NCBI GenBank assembly: GCA_030750865.1 | Contig: JASMHE010000008.1 | Location: 372,001 to 436,000 of the forward strand | Source of the DNA: Alphaproteobacteria bacterium | GTDB lineage: Bacteria; Pseudomonadota; Alphaproteobacteria; Micavibrionales; Micavibrionaceae | Length of the DNA: 64,000 nucleotides | Reading direction: 5' to 3' | Part shown: positions 27,417 through 37,149 of the stretch, piece after piece | Numbering within the stretch: position 1 is the first letter of the stretch | How the letters are laid out: each line of letters starts with the position of its first letter | Notes under the pieces: generated by a model | Databases searched by the model: none | Seen by the model: the letters and a program-made list of their open reading frames with translations, nothing else | Told to the model about the DNA's origin: nothing | Made by a program: the position numbers and the translations under genes

Positions 27417-28586
27417 TTAAGGGCGGATCGTTTCCACGATTGTTTTAAACACCTCTTTATTGCGGGCCCAATCAAGGAAGCTGACCTCACGCCGCGGTGC
27501 AATCATTTTTACAAAATACAGAAAATCACGGTCAGCCAAGACAGCGAACCAGATTTCATTCGCCTTTGATCCGCCATATGCGCTCTGATTTTCCGCTTCA
27601 TAGATATCAACACGATGAAATTCGATAGTGTCATGCACATTATAATCATCAGTGACATCGCTCAGAAGCCGTTTGATACGCCACCCGCTATCAATCATGT
27701 CTTTTTGCACGGCCGCGACTTCCTTTTCCAGCGAACGGGAAATCTCGGTCGAAAGGATTTGCACTTCAATCAGCCCTTGTGACAAATCCCGTTTATTCTT
27801 TGCTGTCGGCGGCATGAAGCGCAGATATGCGCTATCGGCACTGGCCGTTTGTGTCGTGACCTGACGCCACGATGCCGGATATTCAAAACGCACCATATCA
27901 AGGAAATTATAGGTAATTTTCTTTTCGCCTTGCGGTGCTAACGGGTCATAAAACTCAAAGAACTCAATGGCTTTATCCTGGAATGTTCTTTCATCGTTCC
28001 AGCGTGTGTCAGGCACCCCGTAAGAGGCCATCGTCATACGGGACCCGTTAATCTGCACCTTACACCGCACAACGTAAGACCGGTCATCAATGACGCGGAC
28101 ATACAGCCCTTCGACCGATCCATCCTCATTGAGCTTCATGCCTTGTAGATTGAACGCATTTTCAAGAATATAATTCAAAAACCAGATGTTGGCCGTGATA
28201 TCATATTCCATATCCAGCAACTCAAGCGAGAAAAAGCTTGGCGGATATGGTGTTGCAGGCCCGGAATAACGCGCAACTTCGCGCAGGATAGACACTTTTG
28301 TCTCTCCCGGGACCGCGCCCTTGCCGACTCCTTCAATTTTGCTCCAGCCCTCTGGCAGGCGCACCGAAAAAGCAAGCGAGGAATCGCTATATGGCTCATC
28401 TTCGATCAACTCTGTTTTCGCCTTGAATTCTTCCGTTGAAAAGTCTGTAAAATGCGGCACAGCCTTCAACTTTTCTTCTTCAAAGAATTGTGCACTTGCA
28501 TTCAGCGGCACGCACAAGACACCAAACAGCATCAACGCCACAAAGTAAGAGAGATATTTCACATCCATCATCATACCAACAATCAT
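27417..28586 (-). CDS. Uncharacterised exported protein
   Basis: A 389-residue protein with an N-terminal signal peptide: about 18 hydrophobic residues ending in N-A-S-A, with cleavage likely before Q33. The mature protein is soluble, mixed alpha/beta and acidic. There seem to be two related halves: each contains an aromatic-P-x-x-W motif (R-L-P-E-G-W-S-K near residue 75 and F-E-Y-P-A-S-W-R-Q near residue 235) of the kind seen in proteins that assess damaged lipoproteins or bind surfaces. I do not recognise a named family. AGGA lies five bases before the first ATG. It is convergent with glnA and just downstream of the thioesterase gene on the same strand. Confidence 0.75.
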   Translation of the reverse strand: MIVGMMMDVKYLSYFVALMLFGVLCVPLNASAQFFEEEKLKAVPHFTDFSTEEFKAKTELIEDEPYSDSSLAFSVRLPEGWSKIEGVGKGAVPGETKVSILREVARYSGPATPYPPSFFSLELLDMEYDITANIWFLNYILENAFNLQGMKLNEDGSVEGLYVRVIDDRSYVVRCKVQINGSRMTMASYGVPDTRWNDERTFQDKAIEFFEFYDPLAPQGEKKITYNFLDMVRFEYPASWRQVTTQTASADSAYLRFMPPTAKNKRDLSQGLIEVQILSTEISRSLEKEVAAVQKDMIDSGWRIKRLLSDVTDDYNVHDTIEFHRVDIYEAENQSAYGGSKANEIWFAVLADRDFLYFVKMIAPRREVSFLDWARNKEVFKTIVETIRP

Positions 28587-28597
28587 CCTTGTCCTAT

Positions 28598-29491
28598 CTA
28601 TTTTTCAATGGCCACAGGGTTTCTATTTTCGTCAACGGCGACATAACTAAAATACCCTTCCGTCATCTTATAATAAAGTTCTTCCTGACGTCTTAAAATG
28701 CGGCTTTCTATCTTCAGGGTCACCGACGTCTTCCCGGTTTTCACAACTTTTGTATAAAAGCTGACTTCATCACCGATGAAAAGCGGTTGATGAAACGACA
28801 TCGCTTCAATACCGACGCTGACAACGCGTTGACCGGCAAAACGCTCTGCTTCTTTCAATCCGGCCAAATCCATTTGCGCTAATATCCAGCCGCCGAAAAT
28901 ATCACCCAGATAATTTGTGTCACGCGGCATCGGCACAGACCGTAACGACAATTTATACCCTTTTTCTTTCAAAAACGCATGAAGCGCAGGCTCGGTCAGG
29001 CCGTTATCATGTTCTTCAGCACGACGCGACGGTTTACCAAGTCCGTCAACCTTATGCTCTTCTATTTGGGCCAGCTTGTCTTCACGCCCGGGAATCGGAC
29101 ACGGTTTACGGTTTGCATCCGTATTCACGAATTTAAACAGCCCCTCGGTCACTTTCACAATTTCAGATTTCAGACTGCGCCGCGAGGCATATGCAACAAT
29201 CTTCAACGTCAAAGACGATGTCCCGATCGAACAGGGATACACATAAATGCTCACCTCATCACCGACAAAGACTGGCTCATGAAACGACATCGCATCAACC
29301 GAAACCGTCACGGCGCGCCCTTCGATAAAGGTAAAAGCAAACTTCCCGCCTGCCAAATCCATCTGTGACAAGATCCACCCCGCACTGACATAATTGTCCG
29401 CAATTGTATCAGACGGCATCGGAAAACTGCGCAACATCGGGTCTTCTCCCGAGAGCACTTCCAAAAAGTCTGTTGTCAAATTGCCATTCAT
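28598..29491 (-). CDS. Tandem double-hotdog acyl-CoA thioesterase
   Basis: A 297-residue protein made of two YciA/ACOT-like hotdog domains, which hydrolyse acyl-CoA to acid plus CoA. The C-terminal domain (about residues 165-297) keeps the full signature P-M-P-R-D-T-N-Y-L-G-D-I-F-G-G-W-I-L-A-Q-M-D, containing the catalytic Asp. The N-terminal domain (about 1-130) has the same framework (P-M-P-S-D-T then A-G-W-I-L-S-Q-M-D), but N-Y-V-S-A-G-W replaces G-D-I-F-G-G-W, so the aspartate is lost. The two halves also share M-S-F-H-x-P and G-D-E-V-S. One half is therefore probably structural or only substrate-binding. It is divergent from parE. Confidence 0.85.
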   Translation of the reverse strand: MNGNLTTDFLEVLSGEDPMLRSFPMPSDTIADNYVSAGWILSQMDLAGGKFAFTFIEGRAVTVSVDAMSFHEPVFVGDEVSIYVYPCSIGTSSLTLKIVAYASRRSLKSEIVKVTEGLFKFVNTDANRKPCPIPGREDKLAQIEEHKVDGLGKPSRRAEEHDNGLTEPALHAFLKEKGYKLSLRSVPMPRDTNYLGDIFGGWILAQMDLAGLKEAERFAGQRVVSVGIEAMSFHQPLFIGDEVSFYTKVVKTGKTSVTLKIESRILRRQEELYYKMTEGYFSYVAVDENRNPVAIEK

Positions 29492-29599
29492 GGGGGTTTT
29501 GCCCTTTAAAAGCGATGAACTGTCCTTTATGAATAAAGAAGCAGCAACAAAAATACGCTTTAAGTTAACAGATATTCCAAGAGATAGAAACGCTTAAAT

Positions 29600-31633
29600 A
29601 TGGCAGATTTATTTTCAGAAAACGCAAAAGACGACACTTCTTATGACGCATCGGACATCGAGGTTCTCGAGGGTCTCGAGCCTGTGCGCCAACGCCCCGG
29701 CATGTATATTGGCGGCACGGATGAAAAGGCCCTGCACCATCTGGTCGGTGAAGTGCTTGATAACTCGATGGACGAAGCCGTTGCCGGATACGCAGACCGC
29801 ATCGAAATCGAACTGCATACAGACAATTCAATCACGATCAAAGATAATGGCCGCGGTATTCCCGTCAGCGAACATCCCAAATTCCCCGGAAAGTCGGCAC
29901 TTGAGGTCATTCTGACGACATTACACTCCGGCGGTAAATTCAGCAGCAAAGCCTATCAGACATCCGGCGGCCTTCACGGTGTCGGTATTTCCGTGGTCAA
30001 TGCCCTGTCAGACGATATGTGGGTCGAAGTAGCCCGCGATAAGAAACTATTCAAACAAAGCTTCTCGCGCGGGCACGTACAAGGCAAGCTGGAAGACTTG
30101 GGCACGGTCAGCAACCGACGCGGCACAACCGTGCATTTCCATCCCGATTCTGAAATCTTCGGCACAACGGCAAAGTTCAAACCGGCATGGCTTTACCAGA
30201 TGGTACGCTCGAAAGCCTATCTCTTTCGCGGCGTTGAAATTCGCTGGAAATGCGACGAATCCCTAATCAAAGCTGATAGCAAAGTTGTTCCGGAAAAAAC
30301 ATTTCACTTCCCGAACGGCTTACTCGACTTTCTGCAAACTTCTTTGCAAGACAAGCAAACCGTTACCCCAAGCCCGTTCCACGGCCATATCAACCTGCCC
30401 GACGATAACGGCAAGGTCGAATTTGCGATTCAATGGCCCGAATTTGGCGACGGATTTTCACACTCTTACTGTAACACCATCCCGACACCACAGGGCGGCA
30501 CACATGAACAAGGCCTGCGTACGGCGCTGCTCCGCGGCCTGAAAGCCTATGGTGAAATGATCGGCAACAAAAAAGCGTCCTCCATCATTGCAGACGACAT
30601 CATGAATAATGCGGCTATCTTGCTGTCTGTTTTTATCAAAGAACCGCAATTTCAGGGGCAAACCAAAGAAAAACTCGTTAACACCTCGGTGTCACGTTGG
30701 GTGGATCAGGCCATCAAGGACCATTTCGATCACTGGCTTACAAGTGATCCGAATGCGGCAAAACGATTGCTGGAACATATTATTCTGATTTCCGAAGAAC
30801 GTTTGCGCCGCCGCGCAAAGAAAACAATGGACCGGAAATCGGCAACAAAACGTGTACGCCTGCCGGGAAAACTGGCTGACTGTTCCCGTTCGAACGCAGA
30901 GGGTACGGAAATCTTCCTGGTTGAGGGGGACAGTGCGGGCGGATCAGCCAAGCAAGCCCGCGACCGTGAAACACAGGCCATTTTGCCCTTGCGCGGTAAA
31001 ATTCTGAACGTTGTCAGCGCAACCGCCGATAAAATCCGTGCCAATCAGGAAATTCAGGATATGACGCAGGCACTCGGCTGCGGATACGGCAAGGATTTCA
31101 AATTCGATGATCTGCGTTATGAACGTATTATCATCATGACAGATGCGGATGTGGACGGTGCGCATATTGCGGCTCTGCTTGTCACCTTCTTCTATACGAA
31201 AATGCGTCCGCTGATCGAAAAAGGTCACCTTTATCTGGCGCAGCCACCTTTGTACCGCCTGAGTAGCGGCAATTTGAGCGCATATGCAATGGATGATGCG
31301 CACAGGCTGGAACTCATGGAAACGACGTTCAAAAATAAGAATAAAGTCGAAGTCGCGCGCTTTAAGGGGCTTGGTGAAATGCCCGCAAAACAGTTGCGCG
31401 AAACAACGATGAACAAAGACTCACGTACACTGATCCGTGTCACATTGCCCGATGCAATGGCGGCGCTCGGACTAGCTGCCGATATTGTCGAAGATGACGA
31501 AGACATCAAGGATTTACAAAACGGCACCGAAGACGTTCGTGATCTGGTTGAGCGACTCATGGGGAAAAATGCCGACGCACGATTCCAATTCATTCAGGAA
31601 AATGCTGCTTTCGTCGATGATCTGGATGTCTGA
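29600..31633 (+). CDS. parE: DNA topoisomerase IV subunit B
   Basis: ATPase subunit of topoisomerase IV, which decatenates daughter chromosomes. The 677-residue protein starts with a GHKL ATPase domain (E-V-L-D-N-S-M-D-E-A, D-N-G-R-G-I-P, G-G-L-H-G-V-G), then a transducer domain. The C-terminal TOPRIM domain has the E-G-D-S-A-G-G-S-A and D-A-D-V-D-G-A-H-I motifs. The length is that of ParE; GyrB in proteobacteria is usually near 800 residues because of an insert not seen here. The start has only a weak purine-rich upstream site. The next gene overlaps its end by eight bases (ATGTCTGA). Confidence 0.93.
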   Translation: MADLFSENAKDDTSYDASDIEVLEGLEPVRQRPGMYIGGTDEKALHHLVGEVLDNSMDEAVAGYADRIEIELHTDNSITIKDNGRGIPVSEHPKFPGKSALEVILTTLHSGGKFSSKAYQTSGGLHGVGISVVNALSDDMWVEVARDKKLFKQSFSRGHVQGKLEDLGTVSNRRGTTVHFHPDSEIFGTTAKFKPAWLYQMVRSKAYLFRGVEIRWKCDESLIKADSKVVPEKTFHFPNGLLDFLQTSLQDKQTVTPSPFHGHINLPDDNGKVEFAIQWPEFGDGFSHSYCNTIPTPQGGTHEQGLRTALLRGLKAYGEMIGNKKASSIIADDIMNNAAILLSVFIKEPQFQGQTKEKLVNTSVSRWVDQAIKDHFDHWLTSDPNAAKRLLEHIILISEERLRRRAKKTMDRKSATKRVRLPGKLADCSRSNAEGTEIFLVEGDSAGGSAKQARDRETQAILPLRGKILNVVSATADKIRANQEIQDMTQALGCGYGKDFKFDDLRYERIIIMTDADVDGAHIAALLVTFFYTKMRPLIEKGHLYLAQPPLYRLSSGNLSAYAMDDAHRLELMETTFKNKNKVEVARFKGLGEMPAKQLRETTMNKDSRTLIRVTLPDAMAALGLAADIVEDDEDIKDLQNGTEDVRDLVERLMGKNADARFQFIQENAAFVDDLDV

Positions 31634-32777
31634 TCGTATTCGGGCACTTTCGAAGGTACAGATTACAGCACTTCTTATCAGCGGCTTGCTCCTGATATGT
31701 TATTTCACAGCCCCCTATTTCTATGCACGGTCGGTCTTGCAAGACCTGCCTGATATTCTCTCTTATCAGGACATCCAGTATAATCAGGGGCTGTTGAAAA
31801 TATACGGCCTCCAATCAAAAACAGTCTCACATACCGAAAACAATGCCGACACAGATATCTCTATTCCGGCCATATACGCTGAAGACACCATACAGCGCAT
31901 GCTGATCGGTGTAACGCGCCCATTCATGATCATTGACAGCGCCCATATGAATATTGATCTGCGCGACCAGCCGTTTCAAACAGCGTCCGGCTTCATCACG
32001 CGGAAAAACAGCGAATATCTTGCAAATTTTCTGGGCAATAAGTGGCTTGCCGAAGAGGCTTTGATCGATGTTTATACCCCGCTCGGCAATATACAGATTG
32101 AAGCCAGCCTTCAGACTGGCGGCGACCAACGTTATGTGCTGCAACTCTATTCAGATCAATATCCCGGCAGCATCGCCATGACGGCGCAAGGACATTTCAA
32201 CACTGCCAAAGACTGGCAGATAGAAAGCGCGATATCCCGCATGCGTGTCAACACAGATGGCCTGGAAATACAGCGCGCTAACGGTATGCTGACCGCATGG
32301 CGCAAACAAAAACAGCACCACTATGAAACACTGCTAAATTGCGGCTTGCTGAAGCTATCAGACATTGCACTCTATAACGCAAATATCAACGTCAAAGTCG
32401 ACCATGCCCGCAACCGAACCGCCGGAAGCCTTGATATATATGGCTCTTTGCATGCCGGACGATACAGCCCGGTCCATTACAGCGTTACACTTGGCAAAAC
32501 GCAGGCCGAAGCAGAGCACTTCTTTATTGAAGCCCCGAACAGGCAAGCCGTTCATGACATGTTTGTCAGCATGATTCCGGCGTTACTGTCGATTGCAAAA
32601 CAGCAAGGTCTGTATCAGGACGGGCTGGAAAATGATTACAATATTCTGGCAAAACACATCATCCGCACAGACAGACGCTATCGTGCGAAGCGCGAAAAAC
32701 AAATATATCTGCGTTATGAAATCAAATCTCTGTTCAACAATCCATCTGCCGTGTTGAAAGAGATACAGGACATGTAA
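31626..32777 (+). CDS. Membrane-anchored periplasmic protein of unknown function
   Basis: A 383-residue protein with one N-terminal membrane segment (about residues 15-35, I-T-A-L-L-I-S-G-L-L-L-I-C-Y-F), so the bulk should lie in the periplasm. The rest is rich in beta-strand character and resembles alphaproteobacterial DUF2125-like or AsmA-like proteins in layout, but I cannot confirm either family. The start was placed at the ATG that overlaps the parE stop by eight bases; the open frame runs 47 codons further upstream inside parE, which is unlikely to be translated. Co-transcription with parE is implied by the overlap; a functional link is not known. Confidence 0.7.
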   Translation: MSDRIRALSKVQITALLISGLLLICYFTAPYFYARSVLQDLPDILSYQDIQYNQGLLKIYGLQSKTVSHTENNADTDISIPAIYAEDTIQRMLIGVTRPFMIIDSAHMNIDLRDQPFQTASGFITRKNSEYLANFLGNKWLAEEALIDVYTPLGNIQIEASLQTGGDQRYVLQLYSDQYPGSIAMTAQGHFNTAKDWQIESAISRMRVNTDGLEIQRANGMLTAWRKQKQHHYETLLNCGLLKLSDIALYNANINVKVDHARNRTAGSLDIYGSLHAGRYSPVHYSVTLGKTQAEAEHFFIEAPNRQAVHDMFVSMIPALLSIAKQQGLYQDGLENDYNILAKHIIRTDRRYRAKREKQIYLRYEIKSLFNNPSAVLKEIQDM

Positions 32778-32855
32778 AGCGGCCTTACGTTGGCGAGATA
32801 GCATCATCCCCTCTATGAGATGCGGACCACGCTATACGCCCATAAAGCAGAAAAG

Positions 32856-34778
32856 CTATACCGCGAAATAGAACTTCAGCAGCCCCATAAAGACAAACCA
32901 CAAGATAAAGATCAGCGGCACACCACCCTTGATAAAGTCACGGAAACGATAGTTCCCCGGCCCCATCACAAGCAGATTGGTTTTATATCCAATCGGTGAT
33001 GCGAAAGAGCAGTTCGAAGCGAACAAGACCGTCAATGCAAAGATGAACGGATCAACCCCCATATTCACCGCGATACCGGCCGCAATAGGCGTAAACAAGA
33101 TCGCACAGGCGTTGTTACTCAGGATGTTCGTGCAGATCGCAACAACAATAAACAGCAGCGACAACATCAGGAACGGCGTATCGACAAAGGAAATGCTGAG
33201 CAATGAATCCGCGATAAACTCGTCCCCCCGCGTGACCTGTAACGCCTGTCCCAATGCAAGCATTGCCCCGACAAGCAGGAATATCTTGCGGTCGATGGCA
33301 CGCGTTGCCTGTCGCACATTCAGACAGTCTGTCGCAATCATCAGCACAGACCCTGTAATTGCCGCCACAGGAATAGACAAAATGCCGAATGCGGCAAGGC
33401 CGATTGTCGCCATCATAATAAATCCGGCAATCGGCGCTTTCTTCGGCACAGGAAGCTCTTTCTTTGACCCCGACAGCACAATCAAATCCTGACTATAGCG
33501 CATATCTTCGATATCCGCTTTGCTTCCCGCGACCAACAGTACATCGCCAGCCTCGAGGCGAATACGCCCAAGACGCCTGCGCACAACGCGCGCACGACGC
33601 TGAATCCCCAAGACAACTGCCCCGAACTGACGGTGAAATCCGGCATGATCGATGCTCATATCAATCAAGCGTGACGCCGGTGTAATCATAATTTCCGCAA
33701 GCATCCGCGTATCGGCAACTTTTTCTTCCAGATCAGCGGTCGGTGAAGCGCCCAGATCCGCATCTTCTTCGTCTTCTTCGGCGAACAATTCTTCTTGCTT
33801 ATCTTTGCGGCGCAAAATGACCTTTTCTTCTTCTTCGGACAGCAAGAAGCCCGGATGTTGTGTCAGCAAAGCACCCAATGAATCACGTGTCGTCGCAACG
33901 ATCAGAATATCGCCTTCCTGAATGACGTACCCCTCAAACGGCGGCAACACCAGATGCCCTGACCGCTGGATCAGGCGTATTTTCATCGTTTCCAGTGATG
34001 GGAACGTACCGTTCACACATTCCTGTCCGATCAACTTGCTGCCTTTAGAGACATCAAGCTCTGCGATGAATTCCTTTTCTTCGCCGACCAACTCGTCACG
34101 GAAAGACCGACGGTCCGGCATCATGCGCGGTAGAACAAACAGCACATATAAAAAGCCGATACTCGCCATAACAGACCCCGGCACAACAAAGTCAAAAAAG
34201 CCAAAGCCGTTATACCCAAGATCAACCATCGCCCCGGATACCAGCATGTTTGTCGATGAACCGACCAGCGTCGTCATCCCGCCAAGAATGGCCGCAAAGC
34301 TAAGCGGAATCATAATACGGCTTTCCGAAACGGACACAGCGTTGGTCAAAGCCTGCAAAATCGGAATCGCCAGAATAACAAGCGGCGTATTATTCATAAA
34401 CGCACTGAGCGCCATCACCATAAACAGAATCCCGAACATAGACACCCATGCCCATTTCGGATCAGCCCGCAAGAATATCTGCGTGATCGGCCGCAGCGCA
34501 TCCGTTTGCACGATCGCCTGCCCCATAACCAGCAAGCCAAGCACAGCCACAAGCGCAGGGTTCGCAAACCCGGCCAGAAGCGTCATAGAGTTCAGCAAAT
34601 TATTGCCATTTGCGTCCAGAACCGGAAAAACCTGCCCGAACAACAGCAACATCGTCAGCAAGATAACACTCGTCACCTCAATCGGTAGTTTCTCCCGAAT
34701 GAAAGAATAAGATGCCCAGCCTGTCATGATAAAGACAAACCACATCTGGAAATTAATACTGATAAGCCAATCCATCAT
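32856..34778 (-). CDS. SLC13/CitT-type permease with two TrkA-C domains
   Basis: Inner-membrane transporter of 640 residues. The N- and C-terminal parts hold about 12 membrane helices of the DASS (SLC13/ArsB) type, including repeated motifs such as F-M-N-N-T-P-L-V and L-S-N-N-A-C-A-I-L-F-T-P, which form the re-entrant substrate loops, and G-S-S-T-N-M-L-V-S-G. Between about residues 235 and 440 lie two cytosolic RCK/TrkA-C domains separated by an acidic linker (E-E-D-E-E-D-A-D). Members are often annotated for sodium/sulfate or dicarboxylate transport; the substrate is undetermined. The ATG overlaps the lptD stop by one base (TAATG), so it is coupled to lptD. Confidence 0.88.
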   Translation of the reverse strand: MMDWLISINFQMWFVFIMTGWASYSFIREKLPIEVTSVILLTMLLLFGQVFPVLDANGNNLLNSMTLLAGFANPALVAVLGLLVMGQAIVQTDALRPITQIFLRADPKWAWVSMFGILFMVMALSAFMNNTPLVILAIPILQALTNAVSVSESRIMIPLSFAAILGGMTTLVGSSTNMLVSGAMVDLGYNGFGFFDFVVPGSVMASIGFLYVLFVLPRMMPDRRSFRDELVGEEKEFIAELDVSKGSKLIGQECVNGTFPSLETMKIRLIQRSGHLVLPPFEGYVIQEGDILIVATTRDSLGALLTQHPGFLLSEEEEKVILRRKDKQEELFAEEDEEDADLGASPTADLEEKVADTRMLAEIMITPASRLIDMSIDHAGFHRQFGAVVLGIQRRARVVRRRLGRIRLEAGDVLLVAGSKADIEDMRYSQDLIVLSGSKKELPVPKKAPIAGFIMMATIGLAAFGILSIPVAAITGSVLMIATDCLNVRQATRAIDRKIFLLVGAMLALGQALQVTRGDEFIADSLLSISFVDTPFLMLSLLFIVVAICTNILSNNACAILFTPIAAGIAVNMGVDPFIFALTVLFASNCSFASPIGYKTNLLVMGPGNYRFRDFIKGGVPLIFILWFVFMGLLKFYFAV

Positions 34779-37015
34779 TATCTGTTCCCTGCCCTCCAGA
34801 GGTCGCCCCCATCATGGCCGTATTCGCCAATGCCTTTCAAGCCGAAGCGGAACATAATCTCCGTTCCACTTTCACCAGAGGATTCAAATGTAATATTCCG
34901 GCGCATTGTGGCAGAAAACGACATACAACATCCAGTATAATCAAAACCGAACGCCGCTTCGCGCAGTCCTTGATTTTCCCCCAGATCATACAGCACATCC
35001 GTGCGCGCCCGCCATTCATTGGTCATATCATAGGCTGCAGCCGTTCTGATTTGCTCGCGGCTTTCATCAAGGTCAGTGCCTTCAAGCGCCGTTGCATACA
35101 AATAGCGCGTATCGAACTGCCATTCATCCAGATCGAGATAGCCGTCAAATTCGTGACGCTGCGAAGACAACGTATCACTGGCAAGCTGGAATTTATAATC
35201 AACGCCGAAACGATCATCATACATCGCCGTCACTTGCCCGACATAATCGGATTCCTGTTCGGACAATCCCGACCCCTGCGGGAACGGATTGCCTTCTTCA
35301 TCAAAACGATAACTTTGCCCCATAAAGAACCTGACAAAGCTGCCGTCATAGTCAAACAGCCCCGTTCGCAAACCGTATGTCACACGGGAACGGTCTTCGA
35401 TACTATCCAGTCCGGGAAAACGGTTCGCTTCAAACAGGTTTGACGCATCAAGCTGGACGTCCTGACTGTCTTCATTGGGAATGTCGCTATTGTCATCCTC
35501 CAGATTGGGCGCAACCGTAAGCGCTACAATCGGTTCGACAACAGCCTGTACTTTTTCGTAATGGTTCACAAGCGGATAAGATGTCGTCAGATGTGCTTGT
35601 GGGAAAAAGCGCGATTCCGTGCCATCACCACTGCGCCCTGATCCGCCCGTCGCAATATCGCGATCACTGGTGTAATACATATCACCCCGCACATTGGTCT
35701 CAACTTCTGTGACCAACCCAAACCCTGTAACCATGCGCCGTTCCCAGCCTGCTGCGCCGACAAGACGGCTGACATCCTGCCCGTCGCTGCGCTGAATACC
35801 CAAAACAGAGGCATCTACCGTCCAATGCCCACCAAGTGTCGCATTCGGATCACCCTGAAAGCTGGCCTCGATTTCCGGTAAAACATTCGGCTGATCTGTT
35901 TGTCGTTCACGGATACGTACATCCTGAAACGCCAGCAAGCGCCCTGCGGCATAGTTGCGCTCTGAAAAACGCTCAACATACAGCTCGTTCTCAAGAACAT
36001 CGGACCGTTTGAAATCATATTGACGCAAATACTGATCATCCGAAGCATATTGAATATCCAGACCCGAACGCCATTTCTCGTTGATATCCCAACGGCCTTC
36101 GGCAAACAAATGCCCCCGCCATTCATTATCGACGAAAACCTGTTGTCCGTTAATATCATCGGTGCGCGATGAATGGGTCAAACTGGTGTTTAACTGCAAA
36201 GAAGCCTTTTCAAAGCGCTGCCTGTATTCGGCGAGCGCGACAGGCTCATCATTCGACGAGGCAAGCACACCAACCGTTAAATCTTTGTCCGGCGCGATCG
36301 CCCAGTAATAGGATTGCTGGATATGCGCGCCCAAATCACTGTTATAACCAAAAGATGGCGTCAGCAAACCGCTCTTCTGTTTTAGCTTGTTATCCGGATG
36401 CGACATAATAGGCGTATAAAATACAGGCACGCCGAACAACTCAAACTTTGCATCTTTATAAGATACACGGTGTTCATCCTCATTATAGGTGACTTCATTG
36501 GCCTTGATCTGCCAAACAGGGTTTCCGGCAGAATCAATATCGCAATCACACGGCGTATAGCTGGCATCATAAAGTTTGATGATCTTGTCTGTCAGGCGTT
36601 CCCCTCTGTCCGCGTTCAAAACACCACCGCCGGACAGATAGCTTTGCAGTCCCTTGACCAGCCCGGCGGTCATATTTGTATCCAGAACAACTTCGTCGGC
36701 AAAATGCACGTCGCCGTTCGGGTCGGTCAAAATAACCTGCCCGCGGGCCGTCACTTCATTTTCCGATAAATCATAAACGACCGAATCCGCACGCAGAACA
36801 CGAAGTCCCTGCACAAACTCGACATTGCCTTCGGCACGGATGATCTGGTTTTCATCATCATGGATAAGACTGTCCGCCTGAAAATCCACTGGCAACGGTT
36901 GCCCACCCTGCACTGTATCCTGTTGCGCGTAAGCGCGCGAAGAAGAAATCAACACTCCTTCTGCGACCAATAAAACAGTGATAAAAACGGCGAAAAACCG
37001 CAGGTTCAAGAACAT
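34778..37015 (-). CDS. lptD: LPS-assembly protein LptD
   Basis: Outer-membrane beta-barrel that inserts lipopolysaccharide at the cell surface with LptE. The 745-residue protein has a signal peptide ending A-Y-A before Q31. An N-terminal OstA/LptA-like beta-jellyroll follows (D-S-L-I-H-D-D-E-N-Q-I-I-R-A-E-G-N-V-E), then a long barrel. A cysteine pair near the domain junction (P-C-D-C-D) and a second pair near the C-terminus (T-G-C-C-M) provide the conserved inter-domain disulfides. It lies downstream of the DEAD-box gene with its own promoter candidate. The frequent downstream partner surA is not present; an SLC13 permease follows instead. Confidence 0.94.
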   Translation of the reverse strand: MFLNLRFFAVFITVLLVAEGVLISSSRAYAQQDTVQGGQPLPVDFQADSLIHDDENQIIRAEGNVEFVQGLRVLRADSVVYDLSENEVTARGQVILTDPNGDVHFADEVVLDTNMTAGLVKGLQSYLSGGGVLNADRGERLTDKIIKLYDASYTPCDCDIDSAGNPVWQIKANEVTYNEDEHRVSYKDAKFELFGVPVFYTPIMSHPDNKLKQKSGLLTPSFGYNSDLGAHIQQSYYWAIAPDKDLTVGVLASSNDEPVALAEYRQRFEKASLQLNTSLTHSSRTDDINGQQVFVDNEWRGHLFAEGRWDINEKWRSGLDIQYASDDQYLRQYDFKRSDVLENELYVERFSERNYAAGRLLAFQDVRIRERQTDQPNVLPEIEASFQGDPNATLGGHWTVDASVLGIQRSDGQDVSRLVGAAGWERRMVTGFGLVTEVETNVRGDMYYTSDRDIATGGSGRSGDGTESRFFPQAHLTTSYPLVNHYEKVQAVVEPIVALTVAPNLEDDNSDIPNEDSQDVQLDASNLFEANRFPGLDSIEDRSRVTYGLRTGLFDYDGSFVRFFMGQSYRFDEEGNPFPQGSGLSEQESDYVGQVTAMYDDRFGVDYKFQLASDTLSSQRHEFDGYLDLDEWQFDTRYLYATALEGTDLDESREQIRTAAAYDMTNEWRARTDVLYDLGENQGLREAAFGFDYTGCCMSFSATMRRNITFESSGESGTEIMFRFGLKGIGEYGHDGGDLWRAGNR

Positions 37016-37081
37016 AAATAAGACGTCTTTTGTAGATAAACCCTTATGGCACTAATGTGGCACGAATGCCGGACAGGCGTA

Positions 37082-37110
37082 ATTTTCGGTGAAAATCCCC
37101 CGCACGTCAA
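37082..37110 (-). promoter_or_regulatory. Candidate promoter for lptD
   Basis: TTGACG and GAAAAT are separated by 17 bases on the minus strand in the gap between the helicase and lptD, with the -10 about 67 bases before the lptD start. The -10 overlaps a small palindrome ATTTTC-GGT-GAAAAT, a possible operator. Confidence 0.35.
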
Positions 37111-37149
37111 GGCTTGAAGGCTTTGAAAAACATGAATTTCTGTATAAAA

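Noticed and set aside
29600-31633. GyrB instead of ParE
   Set aside because: The protein is 677 residues and lacks the large insert that brings proteobacterial GyrB to about 800 residues; R-E-T-Q-A-I-L-P-L-R-G-K in the TOPRIM region fits ParE.
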